DNA from: Halobacterium sp. R2-5
GTDB taxonomy: Archaea; Halobacteriota; Halobacteria; Halobacteriales; Halobacteriaceae
DNA: 64,000 nucleotides
Direction of reading: 5' to 3'
NCBI RefSeq assembly: GCF_011734195.1
Contig: NZ_JAANTH010000002.1
Coordinates: 868,001 to 932,000, forward strand
In this document: positions 1 to 9,195 of the stretch, in pieces
Position numbering within the stretch: the stretch's first letter is position 1
Layout: every line of letters starts with the position of its first letter
Position numbers and translations under genes: made by a program
Notes under the pieces: generated by a model
The model's database searches: none
What the model saw: the letters and a program-made list of their open reading frames with translations, nothing else
Told to the model about the DNA's origin: nothing

Positions 1-1018
1 CGAGCTGATGGGCGTCGAGCAGTTCGCGCGCGTCGTCGTCTTCGCCGGGCACGCCAGCGAGACCGCGAACAACCCCTTCGACGCGAGCCTCGACTGCGGC
101 GCCTGCGCTGGCAACCCCGGCGGTCCGAACGCCCGCGTGCTCGCCGCCATCTGTAACGACGACGCGGTGCAGGCGGAACTCCGCGAGCGCGGCATCGACG
201 TTCCGGAGGACACCGTCTTCCTCGCGGGCGAGCACAACACGACGACCGACGAAGTAGAACTGTACGGGGACGTCCCCGAATCCCACGAGGCCGACGTCGA
301 GCAGTTGCGCGCCGACCTCGAAGTCGCGCGCGCCGGCGCCGCCGCGGAGCGGGCCGGGGACATGGGCGCCGACGTGGACGCCGACGCGGCCGTCCGGGAG
401 ACCGAGCGCCGCGCGGCCGACTGGGCGGAGACCCGCCCCGAGTGGGGGCTTGCGGGCAACGCCGGGTTCGTAATCGGGCCGCGCGCGCTCACCGACGACC
501 TCGACCTCGACGCGCGGGCGTTCCTCCACTCCTACGACTGGACGACCGACCCGGACGGCGACGCGATCGAAGCCGTCCTGACCGGGCCGATGGTCGTCAC
601 GCAGTGGATCAACGCCCAGTACTACTTCGCGACCGTGGACAACGCGGTCTACGGGAGCGGGTCGAAGGTGACGCACAACCCCGTCGGGAACGTCGGCGTC
701 TACCAGGGGAACGGCGGCGACCTGATGACCGGCCTCCCGCTGCAGTCGCTGACGAGCGCGGACGACCGCCCGTACCACAAGCCGCTCCGGCTCTCGACGG
801 TCGTCCATGCGCCCGTCGACCGGGTCGCCGGCGTCCTCGCCGACCACGACGAACTGACCGAACTGCTGGACAACGACTGGCTGTCGCTGACGGTCGTCGA
901 CCCCCAGCAGGACCACCGCGCGTTCCACTACGAGCGCGGCGGCGAGTGGACGGTGATCGCGAACCCGGACGACGAGCTCGCCGCGTCGGCAGTCGCGCCC
1001 TCGGTCGCGGACGACTGA
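1..1018 (+). CDS. dabA: DabA, inorganic carbon uptake subunit (5'-truncated)
   Basis: This is the C-terminal part of a UPF0753/DUF2309 protein, the DabA subunit of the DAB CO2/bicarbonate accumulation complex, which pairs with a membrane subunit DabB and is thought to work as a vectorial carbonic-anhydrase-like enzyme. The open frame enters from the left edge (codons from base 2), so the N-terminal half and two of the zinc ligands lie outside the window. The visible part carries the family hallmark GHAS...NNP...LDCGAC near bases 44-109, which supplies the His and Cys zinc ligands. The C-terminal motifs [11 protein letters not shown] and HNPVGNVG also fit. The first ATG at base 8 is internal to the family domain and is not the true start. 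dabB would be expected upstream but cannot be seen. Family assignment is firm; physiological role is by homology. Confidence 0.88.
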   Translation, partial: ELMGVEQFARVVVFAGHASETANNPFDASLDCGACAGNPGGPNARVLAAICNDDAVQAELRERGIDVPEDTVFLAGEHNTTTDEVELYGDVPESHEADVEQLRADLEVARAGAAAERAGDMGADVDADAAVRETERRAADWAETRPEWGLAGNAGFVIGPRALTDDLDLDARAFLHSYDWTTDPDGDAIEAVLTGPMVVTQWINAQYYFATVDNAVYGSGSKVTHNPVGNVGVYQGNGGDLMTGLPLQSLTSADDRPYHKPLRLSTVVHAPVDRVAGVLADHDELTELLDNDWLSLTVVDPQQDHRAFHYERGGEWTVIANPDDELAASAVAPSVADD

Positions 1019-1036
1019 GGCGGGAGACGTGACTTC

Positions 1037-1600
1037 TCAGAGGTACCGCGACATCCGGTGGGCGGCGCCCATCGGGTTCACCGTCGAGAAGCCGGCGCGC
1101 TGGTAGAGCCGCTGGGCGTCGCGCTTCCACGCCTCGACGGAGAGCCAGACGTACTCGACGCCCTCGCTGCGGGCGTGGTCGAGGCCGACCGCGAGGAGGT
1201 TGGTGCCGATGCCCGCGCGCTGGTACTCCTGGTGGACGAAGATGGCGAGTTCGTGGCGGTCGGTGTCGTCCGGGACGAACATCACGTGCCCGACGACGTC
1301 GCCGTCGGCGCGCGCGACCACGTTCGGACCGTCGAGGACGTTCTCGAGCCAGTTCCGGATAGCGTCCTCGGCGAGCGGCGGCGTCCCTTGCGCGCGCTGG
1401 GCGGGGTCGAAGTCGTCGTACATCGCGACCAGTCCCTCGAAGTCCCGGTCCTCGTACGGACGGACGTGGACCTCGCGACCCTCGCCGTCCGTGAACGTCA
1501 GCGGCGGCGGGGTGAGCGCGATCTGCTGCGGGCGGAACCGGGAGACGAGCCGCCGCGCGAACCCCTTGACGCGCGGCAGCACTCCGCGGGGCGACGACAT
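1037..1600 (-). CDS. GNAT-family N-acetyltransferase
   Basis: A 187-residue protein with one GNAT acetyltransferase domain, roughly residues 45-187. The acetyl-CoA pyrophosphate-binding loop is visible as QRAGIGTNLL after a beta strand (ELAIFVHQEY), and the usual C-terminal Tyr-containing helix (RLYQRAGF) follows. The first 35 or so residues are basic and Arg-rich, unusual for an otherwise acidic halophile protein, and could contact RNA or membrane; this is inference. The ATG start at 1600 is preceded by a TATA-like ACCTATTAGT on the minus strand near base 1630. The acceptor substrate cannot be told from sequence. Confidence 0.85.
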   Translation of the reverse strand: MSSPRGVLPRVKGFARRLVSRFRPQQIALTPPPLTFTDGEGREVHVRPYEDRDFEGLVAMYDDFDPAQRAQGTPPLAEDAIRNWLENVLDGPNVVARADGDVVGHVMFVPDDTDRHELAIFVHQEYQRAGIGTNLLAVGLDHARSEGVEYVWLSVEAWKRDAQRLYQRAGFSTVNPMGAAHRMSRYL

Positions 1601-1659
1601 CGAGCGTGGTATTCACACCCGTCCCACTAATAGGTGGCTGCGAGGGGTAACGAGGAATA

Positions 1660-2436
1660 TTAGTCGTACGACTCCGCGAGCGCGTCGAGGGCCTCGTGGC
1701 GTTCGGTGGTATGCGGCGCGGTGAGCGGGGAGACAGAGATGTGGCCGTCGACGACCGCGCGCCGGTCCGTCCCGGTCGGATCCGGGATGTCGCCCTCGTC
1801 CATCCGGTCCCACATCCGGTCGTGGAGTGTGACCGTGTCGCCGTTCCGCTCGGCGGTCATGTCGTAGCCGTGCGACGGCCGCGTGACGACCATCTCGCCC
1901 GAGGCTTCGGCGTCGGGGTGGGGCGCGTTCACGTTCAGGTAGTCCGCGTGCTCGAAGACGCCCTGGCCGACGGCGTGCTCGACGAGGTAGGCGGTGGCGT
2001 CGACGGCCGCCTCGTAGTCCGCGGGCTCCGTGGGGCTCCCGAACGCCTCCGAGGTGAGGAACAGCGACGTCGCGATGGCGGGCACGCCGAAGAACGCCGC
2101 CTCGACGGCCGCGCTGACGGTGCCCGAGCGCCCGAGCACGTACATCCCGAGATTCGCGCCCTCGTTCACGCCGGAGACGACGACGTCCGGGTACGGTCCG
2201 AGCGCCTCCAGGCCCGCCACCACGCAGTCCGACGGCGTGCCGTCGACGGCGTACCCGAGTTCGTGCTCCTCGACGCCGACCTCCCTGGACATCGCGCGCC
2301 CGGTCGCGCTCTTGTCGCTCGCGGGCGCGACCACCGTCACGTTCCCGACTTCCTCGAGGCCCTCGGCGAGCGCGCGAATCCCGGGCGCATCGATACCGTC
2401 GTCGTTCGTCACGATGATCTCGGGTTCGTCGCTCAC
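1660..2436 (-). CDS. surE: SurE 5'/3'-nucleotidase
   Basis: A 258-residue SurE-type nucleoside monophosphatase, a metal-dependent enzyme that dephosphorylates 5'- and 3'-nucleotides. The N-terminal metal-binding motif NDDGIDAPG is at residues 11-19, the DKSATGRAMS segment supplies the conserved Ser, and SGVNEGANLG supplies the Asn ligand near residue 92. The start codon is GTG at 2436, the only start that leaves the N-terminal Rossmann strand complete. It lies downstream of the amino-acid permease gene on the same strand, separated by a gap of 67-odd bases. The length matches the family. Confidence 0.93.
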   Translation of the reverse strand: MSDEPEIIVTNDDGIDAPGIRALAEGLEEVGNVTVVAPASDKSATGRAMSREVGVEEHELGYAVDGTPSDCVVAGLEALGPYPDVVVSGVNEGANLGMYVLGRSGTVSAAVEAAFFGVPAIATSLFLTSEAFGSPTEPADYEAAVDATAYLVEHAVGQGVFEHADYLNVNAPHPDAEASGEMVVTRPSHGYDMTAERNGDTVTLHDRMWDRMDEGDIPDPTGTDRRAVVDGHISVSPLTAPHTTERHEALDALAESYD

Positions 2437-2503
2437 CGCCGACCGACCTCCGGCGCTGTCATTGAGCGAATCGTCGTCGCGGCCCGGAAAAAGCGTGTCG
2501 CCG

Positions 2504-4693
2504 TCAGAACACGAGGCGCTCGACGAGCCGGCGGACGAACCCGGGCTGGCGGGTCTCGTGAGGGTAGACGGTCAGCTCCGTGCAGTCGACGGCAGTCGGC
2601 GTGTGCGACCCGCGGCCACCTCTGATGCGGCTGTGGGCGCCCGTCCGAACCACGAGGTCGGGGTCCAGGTCCTCTCCGCCGTCGGTCTGGATCGGTCGGC
2701 TGCGCACGGGCGCGGACAGCAGGCCCGCGAGCTCGTCCTGGTAGGCCTGAATCGTCTCCCGGCGCGTCTCCGGCGGGTCGTCCGCGAGCGGGAACAGCAG
2801 CGTGACGTAGCCGTCGGTCTCCCCCGCGACCGTGTCGGCGAGCGCGACCGTCGACGGGTCGAACGGCCCGCCGTCGCTCTCCAGGACGACGTGCTGGGGG
2901 TCGTCGTAGCCGCGGTTCTCCACGAGCAGCACGTCGCAGTGGGCGTGCCGGACTACCCAGTCGATGGGGTCGCCGAGGACGCGCGAGCGCAGGCGGAGGC
3001 GCTCGTGCTCGGCGACGATGGCGTCGACGTCGCGGTGTTTCGAGAAGTTCACGATGGCGTGTTTCGTGTCGTGGCTGACGATCTCGCCGTACTCGACGTC
3101 GACGGCGAACTCCTCGGCGAGATCGCCGGTCTGCTCCTCGAAGCGGACGTCCGCGGGCGACTGCACCTCCGCGGCGTGGTCCAGGGGCGCCTGGTCGGGC
3201 ACCTCGTCGAAGCGCACGGCGACGACGCGGCCGTCCCGGGGCCGCACGAGGTCGGCGGCCATCGACAGCAGCGCGCGCTCTCGCTCGCGGCTCGTGTCCC
3301 GGGTGAACGCCACCAGCACCTCGGGGCCGTCGCCGTCGGCGAACTCGACGTCGACGACGTCCTCGGTCTCGGTGAGCACGTCGCGACCGAGCCGGCGGCG
3401 GATGACGTCCGTGGCGGCGCCCTCGCGGCGGATGCGCGAGCGCGCGTAGACGAAGTACCAGAGGACGCTCCCGACGGTGATGACGACGGCGCCGACCAGC
3501 GGCACCCACCCCATCTGCGTGAGCAACAGGATGCCGCTGACGACGCCGAACGCCTGCATCCACGGGTACAGCGGCGACTCGAAGACGGGGTCGTAGTTCT
3601 CGGTCGACCCCTCGCGGAACGCCACTAGCGCGAGATTGATGAGCACGAACACGAGAATCTGGAACGCGCTCGCGAGCTTCGCGATGTCGAGGATGGGGAC
3701 GAACGCGATGAGCACGAGCACGACGGCGCCCGTGAGCGTGATGGACGTCGTCGGCGTGCCGAAGCGCTCGTGTATCTCCGCGAACGTCGGCGGCGCGAGC
3801 TGGTCGCGGCTCATCGCGAACGGGTACCGCGACGAGGAGAGGATGCCGGCGTTCGCCGTGGAGACGAGCGCGAGCAGCGCCGCCGCGATGACCGCGTAGA
3901 CGCCCCAGTTGCCCAGCGTGACCTCCGCGGCGACCGCGACCGGGGTGGCCGAGCCGGCGACGCTGCCGGCCTCCGTGACGCCGACCATCACGGCGACGAT
4001 GCCGACGTACAAGAGCGTCGTGAACGCCAGCGACCCGAGGATGCCGATGGGGATGTTCCGGCCGGGGTCCTCGACCTCCTCGGCGACGCTGGCGACCTTC
4101 GTGACGCCGGCGTAGGAGACGAACACGAGCCCGGTCGCGGCGAGCAGGCCCTCGACGCCGCCCGCGAAGAAGTTCTCGTAGTTCGCGGCCTGGGTCTTGG
4201 TGGCGCTGCCGGCGACGAACCACCCCAGCGCCGCGAGCATCACGGAGACGATGACGACCTGCAGGCGGCCGGTCTGTTTCGCGCCGAGCAAGTTCACGAG
4301 GATGAGGAACGCGGCGAGGCCGAGCGCCACGGGCTTCACGGGGAGGTCGAACAGCAACACGAGGTAGGGGACGCCGCCGACGAGCGCGAGCGCGCTCTTG
4401 AACGACAGCGAGAACCACGTACCGACGCCCGCGATCGTTCCCAGCACGGGCCCCATGCCGCGCTCGATGTAGAGGTAGGTGCCGCCGGCTTCCGGCATCG
4501 CGGTCGCCATCTCGGACTTCGAGAGGGCGGCCGGGACGACGAGCACGCCGGCGAGCAGGTACGCCACGATCACTGCGGGGCCGGCGATGCCGAGCGCGAG
4601 CGCCGGGAGGATGAAGATGCCGCTGCCGATCATGGCGCCGACGCTGATGGCGAAGACGGCGCCGAGGCCGAGGTCTCGTTCGAGCGTTTTCAT
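2504..4693 (-). CDS. APC-family amino-acid permease with C-terminal USP-like domains
   Basis: About 729 residues. The first 430 or so form a 12-helix APC-superfamily transporter; the first helix has the hallmark GAMIGSGIFILP that binds the substrate amino group. The rest is soluble and resembles one or two universal-stress-protein modules: a first unit around residues 450-590 and a shorter second half with ERLRLRSRVLGDPIDWVV. Permease-USP fusions are known in haloarchaea and are thought to couple transport to nucleotide sensing. The ATG at 4693 is preferred; a GTG 15 bases upstream (4708) is an alternative. An Lrp/AsnC regulator is encoded immediately upstream, suggesting amino-acid-responsive control. 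Substrate is probably cationic amino acids, by family resemblance only. Confidence 0.88.
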   Translation of the reverse strand: MKTLERDLGLGAVFAISVGAMIGSGIFILPALALGIAGPAVIVAYLLAGVLVVPAALSKSEMATAMPEAGGTYLYIERGMGPVLGTIAGVGTWFSLSFKSALALVGGVPYLVLLFDLPVKPVALGLAAFLILVNLLGAKQTGRLQVVIVSVMLAALGWFVAGSATKTQAANYENFFAGGVEGLLAATGLVFVSYAGVTKVASVAEEVEDPGRNIPIGILGSLAFTTLLYVGIVAVMVGVTEAGSVAGSATPVAVAAEVTLGNWGVYAVIAAALLALVSTANAGILSSSRYPFAMSRDQLAPPTFAEIHERFGTPTTSITLTGAVVLVLIAFVPILDIAKLASAFQILVFVLINLALVAFREGSTENYDPVFESPLYPWMQAFGVVSGILLLTQMGWVPLVGAVVITVGSVLWYFVYARSRIRREGAATDVIRRRLGRDVLTETEDVVDVEFADGDGPEVLVAFTRDTSRERERALLSMAADLVRPRDGRVVAVRFDEVPDQAPLDHAAEVQSPADVRFEEQTGDLAEEFAVDVEYGEIVSHDTKHAIVNFSKHRDVDAIVAEHERLRLRSRVLGDPIDWVVRHAHCDVLLVENRGYDDPQHVVLESDGGPFDPSTVALADTVAGETDGYVTLLFPLADDPPETRRETIQAYQDELAGLLSAPVRSRPIQTDGGEDLDPDLVVRTGAHSRIRGGRGSHTPTAVDCTELTVYPHETRQPGFVRRLVERLVF

Positions 4694-4940
4694 TGGGTCG
4701 GTGGTCACAGAGGGGTCGGTCGTCGCGCTACGCTACCGGTCGCTGGCGGGGTCGTCACCACGTCGCGGCCCAACTGGCCGAGGAACGCGACTGCGGTTTA
4801 CGGTGCGTCCACGGGACGATGCACCGGCTACGCGGACGGCGCGGCCCACCGTGGACGCGGCTCCACGGGGAGTTTTACAGGACGGGAGAGCATAAAGACA
4901 CGGGGTTTTCTGCGGAGTCGTCAGAATACGGCGCCGATAA
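4694..4940. promoter_or_regulatory. Intergenic leader and promoter region of the permease gene
   Basis: These 247 bases separate the AsnC-type regulator from the permease start. Read on the minus strand they contain a TATA-like TCTTTATGCT near 4889-4898, in a locally AT-richer stretch (about 4868-4945). No convincing extra gene is seen. An Lrp-type operator is expected here but no clear symmetric site was recognised. Confidence 0.4.
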
Positions 4941-5420
4941 TCACGAGTCGTCAGTGCCGTCGGCGTCGAAGCGCTCGAACGGCCCGCAGTGGACGCTCCG
5001 GATGAGGTCCTCGTCGGCGACTTCCAGCCCGAGGTCGTCGAGGTCGCGGCCGATGCGGCTCAAATCGTCGCTGTCGGTGCCGACAGCGAACACGTGGACG
5101 TTCTCCTCGCCGGTCATCACCTCCTCGACGCGGACGACCCCGGGCACGTCGACGGCGGCCTCCGCGAGCTCCTCGCGGCGCGGCACGGGCGCGGTGCAGA
5201 CGATGAGCGTGTACAGCTGGTGGCCGGCGCGCTCGTAGTCGACGTCCACGTGGTAGCCGCGGATGATGCCGCGCTCCTCGAGGCGCTGAATCCGGTTGCG
5301 GACCGTGCTCGGGGAGACGCCGGCCTCGTCGGCGATGGTCTGCGAGGACGTCCGCCGCGCGTCCTGCTGGAGCGCGTAGAGAATCTGTCTGTCCAGGTCG
5401 TCGAGCCCCGTCAACGTCAT
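4941..5420 (-). CDS. Lrp/AsnC-family transcriptional regulator
   Basis: A 159-residue feast/famine regulator. The N-terminal winged helix-turn-helix (starting LDDLDRQILYALQQDAR, with recognition segment VSPSTVRNRIQRLEERG) is followed by a RAM/AsnC ligand-binding ferredoxin-like domain containing VMTGEENVHVFAVG, the usual effector loop. The ATG at 5420 is chosen because the preceding in-frame codons (up to 5447) are outside the family alignment. The gene lies just upstream of the APC permease on the same strand, so it probably regulates amino-acid transport. The effector is unknown. Confidence 0.9.
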   Translation of the reverse strand: MTLTGLDDLDRQILYALQQDARRTSSQTIADEAGVSPSTVRNRIQRLEERGIIRGYHVDVDYERAGHQLYTLIVCTAPVPRREELAEAAVDVPGVVRVEEVMTGEENVHVFAVGTDSDDLSRIGRDLDDLGLEVADEDLIRSVHCGPFERFDADGTDDS

Positions 5421-5480
5421 GGGGTGCCCTTGCTGGCCGACCCGCATAAGTACAACTCTCCGCTCGCGGCGACCCCCGAG

Positions 5481-6929
5481 TCAGACCCGGTCGACGACCG
5501 TCTCCTCGTCCACGACGAGGTTGTACGCCTCCTCGTCGTCGTTCCAGAGCACGAGCGCGGACTCCAGGGAGAGCAGGTCGCCGTAGTCCGCTTCGCGGAG
5601 GTCGCGGTTGAGGCTCGTCGGCCGGACGAGCACCGCGTAACACTCCTCGCGCTCGCTGCCGTCGCTCACCTTGAACAGGGGGTTCCCGTCTTCGGCGAGG
5701 TTCCGGGAGAGCTTCGCGAGCACCGCGTCGACGCGGTCCGTGACGCGGTCGTCGGCGTCCGCGAGCTTCAGCAGCCGGTCGGCGGACAGCGAGACCTCGT
5801 GCTGGCGGGCCCCGTCGGTACGCAGCAGCGAGTACGAGAACCGGACGTCGGTGTGCGAGAACTCGGAGGGGCGCTGGCTGGCGTCCGCGAGCCGCTTTTG
5901 GAACCCCGGCTGTTCGACCGCGGGACGCTCGTCGAACGTCCAGCCGCGGTCGCTCGGGCGTTCGCCCGGCCACAGCCGCGGCGTCGGGCCGTAGACGGTC
6001 GCGCCCCGGGATTCGAGGTCGCGTTCGACCTCGCGGAGGTGCGTGCTCGTGTGCTTGTCCGCGGGTGCGAGCGCGAGGAACGTGCCATCGTCGGCGAGCG
6101 CGTCGACGTACCGCTGGGCGGTCTCGACCGGCTCGTCGAGTTCGCTGAGCACGCTGCACGCCATCACGAGGTCGTACTCGCCGTCGGGGTCGAAGTCCTC
6201 GGCGGTCTCGCGGTGAATCGTCGGGTGGACGTTCCGCCCGGTCTCGTCGAGCAGTTCGTCGAGGACGTCCGCGGCGTCGCTCGGCTCGACGGCGTGGTAC
6301 TCCACGAGCGCGTCGTCGGGCAGGAAGTCGAAGAGGCCGAGCGCGGGGCCGCCGACGCCCGCGCCGACGTCCAGCACGCGCAGGTCGTCGGTCAGAAGGC
6401 CGCCCTCGGCGAGGTCGTCGAGGACGTACTGGGCCGCGGCGTAGTACGTCGCGAGGTGGTAGACGGCGTACCCGAGCGCGACCTCGTAGTCGTACTCGAC
6501 GGGGTGCTGGCGGTAGTAGTCCTCCTTGAACCGCCGAATCGTCTCCCGGAGCTCCTTCCCGGAGTCGCCGGTGTGCCAGTCCGCGCCCCAGCGCTCGATC
6601 AGCAGGTCCTCGACGACGCGCTCGTACCGCTCGGGGAGCGCGTCCACGCCGTCCCCAGAACGCTCTGCGTTCTGGCGGGCTACGGAAGACGGCTGTGCCG
6701 TCTTCCGAACGTCGAACTCGGGGCGTACCGGCTCGCCGCTCGCCGGGACGAAGATGCCGTCCTCGCGCTCCACGAGGCCGAGGTCGGCGGCGTGCTCGCG
6801 TAACACCTGCCGCACGACCGCCTCGTGGGGCTGGCTCTCGACGTACTCGCGGAGCTCACCGGGGTCAAGCGGCCGCACGCCCCGGAGGTACTTCGCGGCG
6901 TCGAGGACCGCGTCCCTATCGACCGGCAT
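5481..6929 (-). CDS. Rsm22-family ribosomal small-subunit SAM methyltransferase-like protein
   Basis: A 482-residue protein with an N-terminal helical region and a Rossmann methyltransferase core beginning LRVLDVGAGVGGPALG (about residue 184), followed by YHAVEPSD, which binds the SAM ribose, and DLVMACSVLSEL. These features and the N-terminal layout resemble the Rsm22/small-ribosomal-subunit methyltransferase family. The substrate is not established for archaea. Residues about 74-91 are encoded by a two-hairpin palindromic insertion (6655-6710) that looks foreign to the fold, in the linker before the methyltransferase core. The start overlaps the end of the prephenate-dehydrogenase-like gene by 14 bases, so the two are probably co-transcribed. 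Confidence 0.75.
   Translation of the reverse strand: MPVDRDAVLDAAKYLRGVRPLDPGELREYVESQPHEAVVRQVLREHAADLGLVEREDGIFVPASGEPVRPEFDVRKTAQPSSVARQNAERSGDGVDALPERYERVVEDLLIERWGADWHTGDSGKELRETIRRFKEDYYRQHPVEYDYEVALGYAVYHLATYYAAAQYVLDDLAEGGLLTDDLRVLDVGAGVGGPALGLFDFLPDDALVEYHAVEPSDAADVLDELLDETGRNVHPTIHRETAEDFDPDGEYDLVMACSVLSELDEPVETAQRYVDALADDGTFLALAPADKHTSTHLREVERDLESRGATVYGPTPRLWPGERPSDRGWTFDERPAVEQPGFQKRLADASQRPSEFSHTDVRFSYSLLRTDGARQHEVSLSADRLLKLADADDRVTDRVDAVLAKLSRNLAEDGNPLFKVSDGSEREECYAVLVRPTSLNRDLREADYGDLLSLESALVLWNDDEEAYNLVVDEETVVDRV
6655..6710 (-). repeat. In-frame two-hairpin palindromic element, copy 1
   Basis: Two perfect adjacent hairpins: an 8-bp stem with TCT loop at 6656-6674 and an 11-bp stem with TGT loop at 6683-6707, separated by 8 bases. 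Read in the coding direction the cassette gives RKTAQPSSVARQNAERS within the Rsm22-like protein. A related copy in the same frame and orientation relative to its host gene lies at 28701-28757. It is too structured to be ordinary coding sequence. Confidence 0.8.
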
Positions 6930-7647
6930 CCTCGTACACCTCCTCGAAGGCCTCGCGGTCGGCGTCGGCGAGCCGCCGGGCGGCCGCCGCGACGTCGTCG
7001 GCGCCGCCGAACGCGGCCTGGATGTCGGCGTACACGCGGGCGTTCCCGCCGGTCACGCGGTCGGCGAGCGCCGCGAGGTCCTCGTAGACGGGGGTCGCCA
7101 GTTCGTCGGGCACGTCCTCGGCGGCGAGCGCGAACGCCAGCACTGCGGCGTGCGCGCGTCCCTGAATCGTCACCATCGCGTCGTCGTGCTCGCTCGCGCC
7201 CACGTCCACGAGGTCGTTGCCGGCGGCTTCGAGCCACTCGCGGACGTGGCCGGTCGCCGGCCCGGGCGCGCTCTCGGAGACCGCGACCCGGCCGGGAGCG
7301 TGCTCGGGCGCGAACAGCGGGTGGAAGCTCACGCGCTCGCGGGCCGGCGCGTGCTCGGCCATCGCGGTCAGCGGCGCCACCATCTCCCCCGTGAAGTCCA
7401 CGACGGCCTGCTCGGCGCTCGCGGCGTGCGCTTCGACGGCGGCGACGGCGGCACCCATCGGCACCGCCACCGCGACGACGCCGAACGACTCCTCGGTGTC
7501 CAGCGGGACCGCCCTCGCGCGGCCGTCGTGGGCCGCCGCAGCGGCCTCTGCGCGGCTCTCGTCGACGTCCGCGAACGCCACCGGCGCGTCCGCGAGGTCC
7601 GCGAACCAGCGGCCGACGTCGCCGGCGCCCACCACGAGTACGTCCAT
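6916..7647 (-). CDS. tyrA: Prephenate/arogenate dehydrogenase-like NAD(P)-dependent enzyme
   Basis: A 243-residue protein with an N-terminal dinucleotide-binding fold (VVGAGDVGRWFADL, residues 4-17, followed by FADVDES) and the TyrA-like HPLF segment after VSFH near residue 128. TyrA enzymes oxidise prephenate or arogenate in tyrosine biosynthesis. The ATG at 7647 begins exactly at the Rossmann strand. The upstream in-frame codons to 7851 are poor coding sequence. The protein is shorter than bacterial TyrA, as is common for the haloarchaeal version. The rsm22-like gene follows with a 14-base overlap. Four other aromatic-pathway genes lie within the next 15 kb, which supports the assignment. 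Confidence 0.8.
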   Translation of the reverse strand: MDVLVVGAGDVGRWFADLADAPVAFADVDESRAEAAAAAHDGRARAVPLDTEESFGVVAVAVPMGAAVAAVEAHAASAEQAVVDFTGEMVAPLTAMAEHAPARERVSFHPLFAPEHAPGRVAVSESAPGPATGHVREWLEAAGNDLVDVGASEHDDAMVTIQGRAHAAVLAFALAAEDVPDELATPVYEDLAALADRVTGGNARVYADIQAAFGGADDVAAAARRLADADREAFEEVYEDAGR

Positions 7648-7771
7648 CGAGTCCGGATAGCGTCCGCCCCGGCAAAAACGTTCGCTCACGGGACTGTCGC
7701 GCCGGCCGCGATTTCCGTCGTTGATAACGCCGGACGCAGATTTTTGTACCCCGACGCGAACCCCGCGGTGT

Positions 7772-9145
7772 ATGCCGACGCTCGCGACTCGGTCGGCCGA
7801 CCGACGCCCCCGCCGCGACTGGCTGGTCGCGGCGCTCGGAGCCGCGCTCACGGCGGCCGCCGTCGCCCACTTCGGCAGCCACGGCCACGCCGAGCCGATG
7901 GTCGTCGCGACGACGGTGCTGCCCGCGGTCGCGGTGTTCGGCTACGGCGCGTGGTTCTGGACCCGCGGCCCGGACGCGGTCCGCGGCGACGCCGTCTTCG
8001 CGTGGGCGGTCGCGGGCGCCGGCGTCGTGCTCGCGCTCGACCTCTGGGCGATACGGGCGGGGGCGTACGGTACCGGCGCGGCGGTCGACCACGTGTTCGT
8101 CCAGCACACGAGCGTCGGCGCGCTCGGCGCGGCGCTCGCCGGCACGTACAGCGAGCAGGGCCGCGAGCACGCTCGCGCGCAGACTCGACTCAAGCACGCC
8201 CTCGACGCCGCGATGGACGGGGTCGCTGTCCTCGACGCCGAGCGCCAGGTGGTGTACGCGAACGCCGCGTTCCGCGAGGACTACCGGGCCGACGGCGGCG
8301 TCCTCGGCACGCACTGGGGAGAGTACTACCCCCCGGACGTCGAGAACCGGCTCTCGAACGTGCTCGACGACCTGGACGGGAACGGCGACAGCGACGACTA
8401 CTGGCACGGACAGGTGCTCGCGCGCCGCGGTGGCGGCCACACGTACCCCCAGGAGCTGTCCGTGACGGCGCTGGCGAACGGCGGCTACGTCTGGGTGTCC
8501 CGGGACGTGACGCGCCGCGAGGAGCGCGACCAGCGGCTGCGCGTGCTGAACCGCGTGCTCCGGCACAACGTGCGGAACTCGCTGAACGTCGTGCTCGGGC
8601 GCGCCGAGCGCTTCGAGGAGCGCAACGACGAGGACATCGACAACATCGTCACCGCTGCGGAGGACCTGCTCGCGGTCAGCGAGAAGGCCCGCGTCGTCGA
8701 GCGCGTGCTCGACGAGACCGACGCCGCGTCCGCGCCGCTGGCCGACCTCGTCCGCGCGGAGGTCGAGCAGGCGCGCTCCCAGTACCCCGACGCGGTCTTC
8801 GACGTGTCCGTCGATGTCCGTCGGGGCATCGAGGTGGACTCGCGGCTGCGGCTGGCCGTCCGGGAGCTGCTGGCGAACGCCGTCGAGCACAACGACGCCG
8901 AGACGCCGTACGTGTCCGTCACTGCCACCGGCGGCGGCCCCGCGGAAGTCAGGGTCGCCGACGACGGTCCCGGCATCCCCGAGCACGAGCGCCGCGCGCT
9001 CGACGGCGTCGCCGAGCAGTCCCTCGAACACGGCTCCGGCATCGGCCTGTGGGCGGTCTACTGGCTCACCCGCCACTGCGAGGCCGAGGTCGCCGTCCCC
9101 GACGGGAACACCGTCGTCGTGCGCGTGTCAACCGACAGTAATTAA
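7772..9145 (+). CDS. Membrane-associated PAS sensor histidine kinase
   Basis: A 457-residue kinase. Residues about 15-130 hold three to four hydrophobic helices. A PAS domain follows (LDAAMDGVAVLDAERQVVYAN onward, about 145-255). The dimerisation/phosphoacceptor segment has the haloarchaeal form VLRHNVRNSLNV, with the phosphorylatable His near residue 265. The HATPase domain has its N box (LANAVEHND), G1 box (DDGPGIP) and G2 box (GSGIGLW). The ATG at 7772 is preferred to the one at 7721, as the extra 17 residues are unlike a membrane protein start. The response regulator 50 bases downstream on the same strand is the likely partner. The signal is unknown. Confidence 0.9.
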   Translation: MPTLATRSADRRPRRDWLVAALGAALTAAAVAHFGSHGHAEPMVVATTVLPAVAVFGYGAWFWTRGPDAVRGDAVFAWAVAGAGVVLALDLWAIRAGAYGTGAAVDHVFVQHTSVGALGAALAGTYSEQGREHARAQTRLKHALDAAMDGVAVLDAERQVVYANAAFREDYRADGGVLGTHWGEYYPPDVENRLSNVLDDLDGNGDSDDYWHGQVLARRGGGHTYPQELSVTALANGGYVWVSRDVTRREERDQRLRVLNRVLRHNVRNSLNVVLGRAERFEERNDEDIDNIVTAAEDLLAVSEKARVVERVLDETDAASAPLADLVRAEVEQARSQYPDAVFDVSVDVRRGIEVDSRLRLAVRELLANAVEHNDAETPYVSVTATGGGPAEVRVADDGPGIPEHERRALDGVAEQSLEHGSGIGLWAVYWLTRHCEAEVAVPDGNTVVVRVSTDSN

Positions 9146-9176
9146 TATCGCGCCGGGAAAGAGTTAAACGAACTGA

Positions 9177-9189
9177 CTGACTTGGTCAG
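9177..9189. promoter_or_regulatory. Short inverted repeat before the HalX regulator
   Basis: CTGAC-TTG-GTCAG, a perfect 5-bp inverted repeat with a 3-base centre, ends six bases before the ATG at 9196. It is in a 50-base gap that also contains an AT-rich stretch (AGTAATTAATATCG, 9137-9150), a likely promoter. It could be an operator or a small RNA hairpin; the length is too short to be sure. Confidence 0.3.
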
Positions 9190-9195
9190 ACCGAA

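Noticed and set aside
2433-4418. Arg-rich open frame overlapping the permease gene
   Set aside because: Same strand, different frame, low-complexity Arg/Gly sequence; the permease frame has clear helices and motifs.
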